The translations under genes were made by a program, and so were the position numbers. Shown piece after piece: positions 9,472 to 17,245 of a DNA stretch of 64,000 bases. The notes beneath the pieces were generated by a model. That model was not told where the DNA came from. It did not search any database and worked only from the letters and a program-made list of their open reading frames with translations. The DNA is from Gammaproteobacteria bacterium (GTDB lineage Bacteria > Pseudomonadota > Gammaproteobacteria > Eutrophobiales > Eutrophobiaceae), in the NCBI GenBank assembly GCA_026710545.1, contig JAPOQU010000124.1:62001-126000 (forward strand). The letters are read 5' to 3'. Within the stretch, counting starts at the first letter, position 1; each line of letters starts with the position of its first letter.

Positions 9472-9556
9472 ACATTTGGGGTCAGAGTAAAAATACCCGG
9501 GACTGAACCGGCAACGCCTACCTGAAAGAGTGTATTTTTACTCTGACCCCAAATGT
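9472..9556. repeat. perfect 25-bp inverted repeat (REP/RAYT-type palindrome)
   Basis: The arms 9472-9496 and 9532-9556 are exact reverse complements over 25 nt, with a 35-nt loop. The core GGGGTCAGAGTAAAAATAC is followed on the other arm by its complement. Partial further copies of the GGGTCAG/CTGAGCCC core flank it (9463-9471 and 9557-9570). GGGGTCAGAGTA-type palindromes are known to me as dispersed elements associated with REP-type tyrosine transposases in Gammaproteobacteria; no transposase is in this window. The element ends 16 nt before the P450 start codon and leaves no normal ribosome site there. Confidence 0.85.
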
Positions 9557-9572
9557 CTTACTCTGAGCCCGT

Positions 9573-10760
9573 ATGACCATCGAACCATTCAGCTTTGACC
9601 CGTTCGACACGGACATGGATGAAGACAAACGTTTCGCAATCTACCGGCAAGCCCGGGACGAGCAGCCTGTCATGTTGCACGAAGGTCCGCGCCGGATCTG
9701 GTCCGTGTTTCGTTACGAAGATATTTTCCGAATTGTCCACGACCACGAAATGTTTCCATCGGTCCCGGAATTCAAAGGCAGTTTTGCGGTGCTGTTTGAT
9801 GATCCACCACAGCACACCCGCCTGCGCAAGGTGGTGGATGAGACGTTCAGCCGGCGCGGGGTTGAACAACTGCGGGCACGTATAGCGGCGATTGTTGAAG
9901 AACTCCTGCGTACTGCTATAGAAGCCGGTGAGGCTGACTTCTACACCCGGGTAGCGGAATCATTGTTTAGTCGTATCATCAGCGAAATCCTGGGATTGCC
10001 CGGAAGTAATCAGGATACATTTCACCGGTGGTCGGAGGAGATCGTGAAGGTTGATGAATTACATCTGTTCACGGATCCTGATCCCAAGAAAAAATGGGAC
10101 CTGGTGTTGCAGCCTCTGTACCGGGAAGTCGGTGAATTTCTCACGCCGGCACTTGAACAGCGGCGCCGGGTCTCGACGGAGGACCTGCTGGGCATACTCG
10201 TGCAGAACACCCATGCCGGGGCAATGCTTACCCGGGAAGAATTGTATGAATTAGCCATAATGGTCGTGGTCGGCGGACAGGAGGCAGCGCCGCTGTTACT
10301 CGCCAATGCAATCCTGTTGCTGGATAAATATCCTGCACAGCAATCGCTTTTGCGGTCCGATCCGGACCTGGTTTCCGGCGCCGTCGAGGAGGTGCTGCGC
10401 TTCAGACCTTCATTCCGTAACGTGGAGCGTTACGTGGCTGCTGATACGCAACTGCATGGCGTTACCCTGAAGAAAGGTGACGTTCTGACGTGCTGGCTGG
10501 ACTCGGCTAACCGGGACGAACGAAAATTCAGGCGGGCGGAACAATTCGATATCACTCGCAAGAATAATTCACATCTTGCTTTCAATCGCGGCATACATAT
10601 GTGTCTTGGCATATTCCTGTCCCGGGTCCTTGCACAGGAAACCTTGAAGATGTTGATACGCCTGACAGCTTCGTTCGAAGTCAGCGGAACACCGGTTCCT
10701 TTTCCGGCACCCAGCCTCAACGGCCCGCAAAACCTTCCTGTAAAACTGATAGCAGCTTAA
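9573..10760 (+). CDS. cytochrome P450 (soluble, bacterial CYP)
   Basis: 395 residues. The heme-ligand loop is FNRGIHMCLG with Cys344, the K-helix ExxR is E273-R276, and the acidic C-helix region HTRLRKVVDETFSRR is typical of bacterial class I P450s. The I-helix, around 230-242, reads VVVGGQEAAP: the usual acid-alcohol pair (E/D-T) is E-A here, so the threonine that helps O-O bond scission is missing, as in some P450s that use substrate-assisted catalysis or peroxide. No ferredoxin gene is adjacent. The ATG lies directly after the palindromic repeat and has no clear ribosome site. It likely oxidises a hydrophobic small molecule; the substrate is unknown. Confidence 0.92.
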   Translation: MTIEPFSFDPFDTDMDEDKRFAIYRQARDEQPVMLHEGPRRIWSVFRYEDIFRIVHDHEMFPSVPEFKGSFAVLFDDPPQHTRLRKVVDETFSRRGVEQLRARIAAIVEELLRTAIEAGEADFYTRVAESLFSRIISEILGLPGSNQDTFHRWSEEIVKVDELHLFTDPDPKKKWDLVLQPLYREVGEFLTPALEQRRRVSTEDLLGILVQNTHAGAMLTREELYELAIMVVVGGQEAAPLLLANAILLLDKYPAQQSLLRSDPDLVSGAVEEVLRFRPSFRNVERYVAADTQLHGVTLKKGDVLTCWLDSANRDERKFRRAEQFDITRKNNSHLAFNRGIHMCLGIFLSRVLAQETLKMLIRLTASFEVSGTPVPFPAPSLNGPQNLPVKLIAA

Positions 10761-10793
10761 CCTGCTCAACATCAGTGAAATAATGTTCAGGCC

Positions 10794-12401
10794 ATGACAC
10801 AGGCACAAACTGCAGAACAATTAGAGCGTATCGTCAATGATGCAATTCAGCATGGCCGGTTTGATGCTGCAATTGCGCAAAGCCGGGAACTGACAGAGAT
10901 CGACCCAGGCAATCCTCTCGGATGGTTTTTATTGGGTCGGGCAACCCGGCTGAGCGGGGAGCTTAAAAAAGCATCCGCATTCCAAGAGAAAGCCGTCAGC
11001 CTTGATGCGGGCAATACCCAGTCATTACTGGAACTGGCTTCCTGCTATTTTGGCCGCGGCCTGTCGGCAAAAAGCCTTGAAGTGCTTGATCGGATGGAAA
11101 AATTGGAACCGGATGATGCAACCACGTCAGGGCGGGCTGCGATGTTATACAACCGATTGGGGGAACACTCAAAACCCCTCGCTTTGTTTCAAAATGCGCT
11201 AATCAAGGAACCCAATACGGCCGGGTTACATTTTAATCTGGCGGAAACACTGCGTTTCAATGGTGAATTTGGCAAGGCAGATGCGGAGTATAATGCCGCG
11301 CTTCGATGTGATGAGCATTGCTATGAGGCGTATTATGAACTGGCAAATTTGCATACCTACACCAGGGAAACCAATCACACCAGGAAAATTGAGACCCTGT
11401 TGAATAGTGGAGTACGCTCCAGGCGCGGTGCTGCAAAGCTGCTGTACGCCCTGGCAAAGGAATACGAAGATTTCGGTGAGCATAAACGCGCGTTTATCAA
11501 TATGGTGCGTGCCGGGGAGTTGCTGGCCCAAATCAATAAGTATGATGTGAAAGCCGATGCCGGGTTCTTTAAGGAAATGTCTGATACCTATTCAAAGGAA
11601 TACGTCGACGCAAATGCTGTCACCGGTGGATTTGAAAGCCAAACCCCGATTTTTATTACAGGCATGCCCCGTACCGGCACAACACTCGTCGAACGTATTC
11701 TGGGCAGCCATAGTAAAGTATATCCAGTCGGGGAACACCTGGGCCTTGTTACACAATTGCATGAACTTATCCCGGAGGCTGAATATGCATCAGGGGGACT
11801 GGTCTTTCTCAGTAACAACCTTATCAGACAATCAATACGGCTCGATCATAAGCAACTGGGGCTGAAATATATTGAATCTTTACACGGGCGTATTAAAAAT
11901 CATCCGTATTTTACAGACAAGCTACCCATCAACTTTTATTACATTGGCCTCATTCGGCAGGCACTTCCAAACGCGAAGATTATTCACGTGACGCGCAATC
12001 CAATGGATACGTGTATCAGTAATTTCAAACAATATTTTACTGAAGGCGCGTACCTGTTTTCGTACAGTTTAGAGGATTTGAGCGCCTACTATATGGCTTA
12101 TCGCCGTCTTATGGATCACTGGCACAATGTGCATCCCGGGGTGATTCTTGACGTGAGCTACGAGGATCTTGTGAATGATATTGAAGGCGAATCCAAACGT
12201 ATGTTGAATTATTGCGGCCTGGATTTCGAACCGGAATGCCTCAGGTTCTACGAGAACAAAACGCCAACAACCTCTCGCAGCGCGCGCCAGGTGCGCGAGG
12301 CTGTCTACACTTCGTCCGCCAGTGGCTGGAAGCGTTATGAAAAATATGTCCGGCCGTTGGTTGCCCACTTCCAAGCGAATGGAATTCCTGTCGATAGATA
12401 G
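10794..12401 (+). CDS. tetratricopeptide-repeat sulfotransferase
   Basis: A 535-residue fusion. Residues 1 to about 245 are helical repeats with the TPR pattern (for example W-F-L-L-G-R-A and A-x-x-x-Y-x-x-A-L-R), and residues ~280-530 are a PAPS-dependent sulfotransferase: the 5'-phosphosulfate loop FITGMPRTGTTLVERIL at 287-303 and the 3'-phosphate motif with R401 and S409 in TRNPMDTCISNF. This TPR-sulfotransferase arrangement is common in marine Proteobacteria but the acceptor is usually unknown (a protein tyrosine, polysaccharide or small molecule are all possible). No signal peptide. It follows the P450 by 33 nt and might modify the hydroxyl that the P450 introduces, which is inference only. 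Confidence 0.9.
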   Translation: MTQAQTAEQLERIVNDAIQHGRFDAAIAQSRELTEIDPGNPLGWFLLGRATRLSGELKKASAFQEKAVSLDAGNTQSLLELASCYFGRGLSAKSLEVLDRMEKLEPDDATTSGRAAMLYNRLGEHSKPLALFQNALIKEPNTAGLHFNLAETLRFNGEFGKADAEYNAALRCDEHCYEAYYELANLHTYTRETNHTRKIETLLNSGVRSRRGAAKLLYALAKEYEDFGEHKRAFINMVRAGELLAQINKYDVKADAGFFKEMSDTYSKEYVDANAVTGGFESQTPIFITGMPRTGTTLVERILGSHSKVYPVGEHLGLVTQLHELIPEAEYASGGLVFLSNNLIRQSIRLDHKQLGLKYIESLHGRIKNHPYFTDKLPINFYYIGLIRQALPNAKIIHVTRNPMDTCISNFKQYFTEGAYLFSYSLEDLSAYYMAYRRLMDHWHNVHPGVILDVSYEDLVNDIEGESKRMLNYCGLDFEPECLRFYENKTPTTSRSARQVREAVYTSSASGWKRYEKYVRPLVAHFQANGIPVDR

Positions 12402-12433
12402 TACGGTCGTCAAGCGGCTTCGAATATATTAGT

Positions 12434-13438
12434 ATGCCGGCTATGGTTGACGACATATACGCCAGGACTATCAAGATGTTCGGTTCCCGTCCCGAGCCTG
12501 CGTTTGAAACCGCGGCTGAACTCAAGGCTGTCTGGGGCCGGGAGTGGGGCTGTGATACCGACGTGGGGAAATTGAAAACGGTATTGATGCACCGGCCCGG
12601 TTCCGAATTCGATATTATCGATACAACCAAACGCCTAGAACGTATCGGCTCTTACGGCGATATCGAGGAAGGCTGGTATTTCCAGAGTGACACCATTCCT
12701 GACCTGCCGTCGATGCAGGCCGACCACGACGGCCTGGTACGGGTCCTGAAGGAAGAGGGTGTTGAGGTAATTATGCTGGAAGGTGATATCGGCGGCCGCT
12801 TCAAATCCTGTTATACGCGTGATTCCTCCATTGCCGTCAAGGGCGGCGCCATAGTTTCGCGGCTTGCGCCGAAGATGCGCCGGGGAGAGGAGTTGCCTGT
12901 CACCCGGACCCTGGCGAGACATGGCGTACCTATATTGCATACGATAAATGGAACCGGGATGCTGGAAGGAGGAAGTTTTGCCTGGTTGAATTCCGGAACA
13001 GCCGTGGTCGGACGTTCAATCCGTGTGAACAATGCCGCTATCGAACAACTGGAAAATACCCTGAAACACCAGGGAGTAGAGTTGATAGTGACCGACCTGT
13101 GCGGCTATTCCATCCATATTGATCTGTATTTTCTCATGATCGATGTCAACCTGGCTCTTGTGAATGCCGCCAACCTGGCATACGAATTTCTGCAGCAATT
13201 AAAGCAGATGAACATCGATACCGTTGAAATCACGCCGGATGATGACCCATGGGTTATGAATGGACTGGCTGTTGCGCCCGGCCGCGTTATCATGTCTCCC
13301 GGATTGTCTGCCGGGACCCGCGCAGAACTGGAACGGCGTAATATTGAGATAATTGAGATTCCCTACGGCAACATGCAGAAAAACGGTGGCAGCATACACT
13401 GTTCCACCTGCCCGCTTATGCGCGAACCGGTGGATTAA
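12434..13438 (+). CDS. amidinotransferase/dimethylargininase-fold guanidino hydrolase
   Basis: 334 residues of the pentein fold (arginine deiminase, DDAH, amidinotransferase). The expected catalytic set can be read: a substrate-binding acid pair near YTRD (D130), E178 in GMLEGGSF, the catalytic H228 in SIHID, and the nucleophile C323 in GGSIHCSTCPL near the C-terminus. These enzymes attack the guanidinium carbon of arginine, methylarginine, agmatine or related compounds and release ammonia, methylamine or transfer the amidino group. The order matches dimethylargininase-like proteins; the substrate cannot be assigned. It is the first of a run of genes that includes a ureohydrolase and the methylamine-assimilation genes. 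Confidence 0.87.
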   Translation: MPAMVDDIYARTIKMFGSRPEPAFETAAELKAVWGREWGCDTDVGKLKTVLMHRPGSEFDIIDTTKRLERIGSYGDIEEGWYFQSDTIPDLPSMQADHDGLVRVLKEEGVEVIMLEGDIGGRFKSCYTRDSSIAVKGGAIVSRLAPKMRRGEELPVTRTLARHGVPILHTINGTGMLEGGSFAWLNSGTAVVGRSIRVNNAAIEQLENTLKHQGVELIVTDLCGYSIHIDLYFLMIDVNLALVNAANLAYEFLQQLKQMNIDTVEITPDDDPWVMNGLAVAPGRVIMSPGLSAGTRAELERRNIEIIEIPYGNMQKNGGSIHCSTCPLMREPVD

Positions 13439-13468
13439 CAGATAGCCTGACAGTGGGGGGAACAGATA

Positions 13469-14422
13469 ATTTCCTATACATCTGACAGCAAGGGAACAAC
13501 AGGCGGCGCCAAGTTTTCCGGAATTGCCAGTTTTTTCGGATTGCCTCAGGCTGCCGGCCTTACCGGTATCGATATAGGACTGGCTGGCGTTCCGTTCGAT
13601 ATGGGGGTGACGAACAGGGCAGGGGCCAGGCATGGGCCCAGGGAAATCCGTAACCAGTCCACACTGATCCGCCACTATAACCAGTTGCAGGATATCGCGC
13701 CGGCAGAACTGTGTAACATCGCAGATCTTGGTGATTGCCCCCTCAAACACCTGTATCACCTGGAGCAAGGCCATGCTGATATCCAGTCTTTTTACGAGGA
13801 GGTTCACGAGGCCGGTATTATTCCCTTGACTGCAGGAGGCGATCATTCCATCACCTTGCCGATATTCAGGGCGCTGGGCAAAGGCCGGCCGTTGGGAATG
13901 GTCCATTTTGATGCGCATTGCGATACCGCGGACGATGTTGCGGATTCGAAGTTCCATCACGGAGCGCCGTTTAAAATAGCCGTGGAAGAGGGACTGCTGG
14001 ATCCATTGCGCACCATCCAGATTGGCATTCGGGGGTCATTGAGTGAAAGAGGGACCTGGCAGTTCAGCCACGACAGCGGAATGCGGGTTGTCTACATGGA
14101 TGAATTCTACGATAAGGGGTACAAAGCCATTATGGAAGAGGCAAGGGAGATAGTTGGAAACGGTCTTACATATATCAGTTTTGATGTGGATGGTCTGGAC
14201 CCGGTCTATACGCCGGGAACGGGGACACCGGAGATTGGAGGGTTTACAACCCATGAAGCCCAGATGATGCTACGTTCGCTACGCGGACTGAATCTGGTTG
14301 GCGCTGACGTGGTCGAAGTTGCACCGCCTTTTGACCCGAGCGGTAACACGGCACTGGTAGGGGCAAGCATGATGTTTGAAATCCTGTGTCTCCTGGCTGA
14401 TGCCGTTGCTTCCCCCAAGTAG
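13469..14422 (+). CDS. ureohydrolase family enzyme (agmatinase/guanidinobutyrase-like), apparent AUU start
   Basis: About 317 residues with the binuclear manganese site of ureohydrolases: GGDHS (H126), DAHCD (D148, H150, D152) and SFDVDGLDP (D239, D241), numbering from the ATT. The enzyme would split urea from agmatine, 4-guanidinobutyrate or a related guanidino compound. The first in-frame TTG (13541) is inside the conserved N-terminal segment KFSGIASFFGLPQ that belongs to the family, so the gene must start earlier. Upstream the frame is open only to a stop at 13448-13450 and holds no ATG, GTG or TTG; ATT at 13469 sits 6 nt after a strong ribosome site GGGGGGAA (13455-13462). An AUU start or a mutated ATG is the best reading. 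Confidence 0.85.
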   Translation: MSYTSDSKGTTGGAKFSGIASFFGLPQAAGLTGIDIGLAGVPFDMGVTNRAGARHGPREIRNQSTLIRHYNQLQDIAPAELCNIADLGDCPLKHLYHLEQGHADIQSFYEEVHEAGIIPLTAGGDHSITLPIFRALGKGRPLGMVHFDAHCDTADDVADSKFHHGAPFKIAVEEGLLDPLRTIQIGIRGSLSERGTWQFSHDSGMRVVYMDEFYDKGYKAIMEEAREIVGNGLTYISFDVDGLDPVYTPGTGTPEIGGFTTHEAQMMLRSLRGLNLVGADVVEVAPPFDPSGNTALVGASMMFEILCLLADAVASPK

Positions 14423-14435
14423 AGAGAATTCAACT

Positions 14436-15584
14436 TTGGCTGCAGACAAAGAAGTTCTTGACCAGTTACTGGAATCAGTACGGCGTTATGTAAGACAGCG
14501 ATTGCTGCCGATTGAACAGCAGGTTGACCGGGAAGACCGGATCCCCGAAGAAATCATCGAGGAAATGAGGGAGATGGGCCTGTTCGGTCTCTCCATACCT
14601 GAGGAATACGGCGGTCTGGGCCTGTCGATGTCTGAAGAAACGCTTGTCGCCCAGGAACTGGGATACACTTCGCCGGCATTCCGCACGGTAATAGCCACCA
14701 ACATAGGAATAGGTTCACAGGGAATTGTCATGGATGGTACCGAAGAGCAAAAAAAACATTACCTGCCGAAACTGGCTACAGGTGAGTTAATCGGTTCTTT
14801 TGCACTAACTGAGCCGGATGCAGGTTCCGATGCGGGTTCCCTGAAGACCAGCGCCCGGCTTGAAGGTGACCGCTATGTGCTTAATGGGACCAAGAGGTTC
14901 ATCACCAACGCTCCCCGTGCCGGCGTATTCACACTCATGGCCAGAACCGGCAGCCGTGAAGATAAAACACGCGGCATCTCGGCGTTCCTGGTCGATGCCG
15001 AATTGTCCGGGATCGAACTGGGAAAACTGGAACGCAAGATGGGACTCAGGGGGTCCGATGTTTGTGACATTGTGCTCACCGATGTAAAAGTCCCCAGGAC
15101 AGCCCTGATAGGCGGTGTCGAAGGTAACGGCTTTTCAACGGCGATGAAGGTTCTGGATCGCGGCCGCCTGCATATCAGCGCAGTATCGGTAGGGGCTGCT
15201 AATCGGTTGATTGATGACAGTGTGAAGTATGCCGGGGAACGCCGGCAATTCGGTACCGAGATTGGCAACTTCCAGTTAATACAGGCACTTCTGGCTGACA
15301 GCCGGACGGAATACTACGCCGGCAAGTGCATGGTGGAAACAACGGCCCGGCGTTACACCCGCGGCGAACAGGTTACGGAGGAAGTGGCATGTTGCAAGTT
15401 GTTCTGTACCGAGATGGTAAACAGGGTGGCGGACCGCGCGGTACAGATATTCGGCGGGTCGGGCTATATCGCGGATTATAATGTGGAACGGTTTTACCGT
15501 GATGTACGCCTGTTCAGGTTATATGAAGGCACTTCGCAGATACAACAGCTAATCATTGCCAGAAGCATGTTGAGGAACCTCTGA
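14436..15584 (+). CDS. acyl-CoA dehydrogenase
   Basis: About 382 residues. The TTG at 14436 is chosen because AGAGAGAA stands 7-8 nt before it and it follows the ureohydrolase stop by 13 nt; ATG 14400 or 14376 would overlap that gene. The family features are plain: the N-terminal helical domain with YGGLGLSMSEETL, the FAD/substrate strand ALTEPDAGSDAGSLKT, the VPRTALIGG edge, and the C-terminal RRQFGTEIGNFQLIQ and IFGGSGYIADYNVERFYRDVRLFRLYEGTSQIQ. It introduces a trans-2 double bond in a CoA thioester. In this gene set it could oxidise the acyl-CoA formed from a deguanidinated amino acid, but that is inference. Confidence 0.93.
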   Translation: MAADKEVLDQLLESVRRYVRQRLLPIEQQVDREDRIPEEIIEEMREMGLFGLSIPEEYGGLGLSMSEETLVAQELGYTSPAFRTVIATNIGIGSQGIVMDGTEEQKKHYLPKLATGELIGSFALTEPDAGSDAGSLKTSARLEGDRYVLNGTKRFITNAPRAGVFTLMARTGSREDKTRGISAFLVDAELSGIELGKLERKMGLRGSDVCDIVLTDVKVPRTALIGGVEGNGFSTAMKVLDRGRLHISAVSVGAANRLIDDSVKYAGERRQFGTEIGNFQLIQALLADSRTEYYAGKCMVETTARRYTRGEQVTEEVACCKLFCTEMVNRVADRAVQIFGGSGYIADYNVERFYRDVRLFRLYEGTSQIQQLIIARSMLRNL

Positions 15585-15598
15585 TATTCAGTTATAAG
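15570..15598 (+). promoter_or_regulatory. candidate promoter of the XRE-cupin regulator (leaderless type)
   Basis: TTGAGG (15570-15575) and TATAAG (15593-15598) are 17 nt apart. The ATG at 15606 is only 8 nt after the -10 box and has no ribosome site, so a message starting at or next to the A of ATG is likely. The -35 box is inside the end of the acyl-CoA dehydrogenase gene. The -10 region and first codons closely resemble those of the MFS gene at 22558. Confidence 0.5.
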
Positions 15599-15605
15599 AC
15601 TGTCC

Positions 15606-16250
15606 ATGCCGACTACTGAACATAAAGATCACCGTAACCAGATCTATGCCCGGTTACCCGAGGTCGGTGAAAAAGACCGTCTGCTCGCCGAGGCGATCGG
15701 CGCGCAGATCCGGGAATTCCGCAAGCAATTGAAAATGACTGTCGTGGAAGTCTCAAAGCAGTCAGGTTTATCCCAGGGAATGCTGTCAAAAATTGAACGG
15801 GGTGTGACATCTCCATCGCTCAGTACCTTGTCAGCTATTGCCGGGGCATTAAACGTGCCGGTTACCGCTTTTTTCAGGAAGTACGAAGAGCAACGGGATT
15901 GCAGTTACGTGAGAGACGGGGAGGGGCTTGTAATTGAGAGACGGGGATCGCGGGCCGGACACCAGTACCGCTTGCTGGGACATAACATCAGTAACCGGAT
16001 CAACACGGAACCTTACCTGATTACACTGACCGACGAGTCAGAGGTGTTTCCCCTGTTCCAGCACCAGGGAGTAGAGTTCATCTACCTGCTGGAAGGAGAA
16101 GTGTTATACCGGCATGCCAACCAGACCTATCTTCTCCGCCCCGGCGACTCCCTGTTCTTTGACGCTGAGGCCCCCCATGGGCCGGAGAAACTCATCAGCT
16201 TGCCAATCCGTATGATTGCAGTACTTTCCCGGTCGGGCGTGGAAGAATAA
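15606..16250 (+). CDS. XRE-family HTH regulator with C-terminal cupin domain
   Basis: 214 residues. Residues ~33-90 form an XRE helix-turn-helix (QIREFRKQLKMTVVEVSKQSGLSQGMLSKIERG); residues ~120-210 form a cupin barrel (GVEFIYLLEGEVLY..PGDSLFFDAEAPHGP) that binds a small ligand. Regulators of this type (PuuR-like) commonly sit next to amine, polyamine and methylamine genes. It lies between the guanidino genes and the glxBCD/gmaS genes, directly before the candidate operator at 16269-16306. Its first ~15 residues (PTTEHKDHRNQIYA) are not part of either domain and closely match the start of the MFS permease at 22558 (PDTEQKDYPNQAYA). Confidence 0.9.
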   Translation: MPTTEHKDHRNQIYARLPEVGEKDRLLAEAIGAQIREFRKQLKMTVVEVSKQSGLSQGMLSKIERGVTSPSLSTLSAIAGALNVPVTAFFRKYEEQRDCSYVRDGEGLVIERRGSRAGHQYRLLGHNISNRINTEPYLITLTDESEVFPLFQHQGVEFIYLLEGEVLYRHANQTYLLRPGDSLFFDAEAPHGPEKLISLPIRMIAVLSRSGVEE

Positions 16251-16268
16251 TATTCATATTTATAATAA

Positions 16269-16306
16269 AATATTCTTGATATTACCGTTTACTTGGTAAT
16301 ATTCTT
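16269..16306 (+). promoter_or_regulatory. candidate operator and promoter of the glxBCD-gmaS genes
   Basis: A perfect 8-bp inverted repeat ATATTACC/GGTAATAT (16279-16286 and 16295-16302, 8-nt spacer) is flanked by two direct copies of AATATTCTT (16269-16277 and 16298-16306). TTGATA (16276-16281) and TATTCT (16300-16305) are 18 nt apart and lie on the dyad, so a bound dimer would cover the promoter. The preceding gene encodes the likely binder, an XRE-cupin protein. Confidence 0.5.
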
Positions 16307-16343
16307 ATCCTGTTATCGACCTGCAGGAATATTGTCATAGCTT

Positions 16344-17240
16344 ATGTGTGGAATAGTCGGCCTGTTCAGTAAATCCCCAGCCATTGAAAACCACCTGGGC
16401 GAACTGGTGTCGCGCATGCTGATCGAGATGAGCGAGAGAGGCCCGGACAGTACCGGCATCGCCGTATATCGTGACCAGGCCCCCGGCACAATGACCAAGG
16501 TTACCCTGCTCAGCCGCGCGCTCGAGTTTGACTGGGAGACTATGGCTGGTGAGATAAACCGGGTTTTCCCCGGCCACAACCGCGTCGTACCCATGGAAAA
16601 CCATGCCGTGGTGACAACTGCAGCGAGACCGGCGCGATTGCGGGAGTGGATCGCCCGTGAATACCCGGAGTTGCATGTGAACAGCACAGGCGCCGCTATC
16701 GAGATATACAAGGAAAAGGGACTGCCGTCCGATGTAATAAAACGATTCGGGGTTGCGCAGATGCAGGGCACCCATGCCCTGGGGCATACGCGCATGGCTA
16801 CGGAGAGCGCAGTAACCACCGAACACTCGCATCCTTTTTCGACCGGTGAAGACCTGTGCCTGGTCCATAACGGCTCTCTCTCCAACCACAACCGCTTACG
16901 CGGGTTTCTCAAAAGACGGGGTATCGAGTTCAATACGGACAACGACAGTGAGGTGGCTGCCGGTTACCTGACCTGGCGGTTGAGGGAGGGTATGTCGCTC
17001 GATGAGGCATTGCAGGCGGCATTGCATGACCTGGACGGATTTTTTACCTTTGCCATAGGTACGGGTAACGGTTTTGCGGTATTGCGCGACCCGATTGCCT
17101 GCAAGCCTGCCGTTATGGCGGAGACAGCCGATTGGGTGGCAATGGCGTCCGAGTACAGGGCCATTGCGGTATTACCCGGCGCCGACCGGGCAGAACGCTG
17201 GGAACCGGAACCGGCAAAGGTTTACAGCTGGAGTCACTGA
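16344..17240 (+). CDS. glxB: class II glutamine amidotransferase subunit (GlxB/MgsA-like)
   Basis: 298 residues starting with MCGIVGLF: after Met removal Cys is the N-terminal nucleophile that hydrolyses glutamine or an amide. Conserved amidotransferase segments follow: SERGPDSTGIAVY (~30-43), ALGHTRMATES (~150), HPF..HNGSLSNH (~170-186) and DNDSEVAAGYL. In the N-methylglutamate pathway of methylotrophs the equivalent subunit belongs to N-methylglutamate synthase, which replaces the amino group of glutamate with methylamine. It forms an operon with the next two genes (6-nt gap, then a 1-nt overlap). Whether this complex makes N-methylglutamate or another product cannot be told from sequence alone. 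Confidence 0.88.
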   Translation: MCGIVGLFSKSPAIENHLGELVSRMLIEMSERGPDSTGIAVYRDQAPGTMTKVTLLSRALEFDWETMAGEINRVFPGHNRVVPMENHAVVTTAARPARLREWIAREYPELHVNSTGAAIEIYKEKGLPSDVIKRFGVAQMQGTHALGHTRMATESAVTTEHSHPFSTGEDLCLVHNGSLSNHNRLRGFLKRRGIEFNTDNDSEVAAGYLTWRLREGMSLDEALQAALHDLDGFFTFAIGTGNGFAVLRDPIACKPAVMAETADWVAMASEYRAIAVLPGADRAERWEPEPAKVYSWSH

Positions 17241-17245
17241 CGGCC

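Noticed and set aside
16281-16302. Tandem short repeats near 16270 considered as a CRISPR-like array
   Set aside because: Only two 9-nt copies with no spacer periodicity; a promoter-operator fits better.
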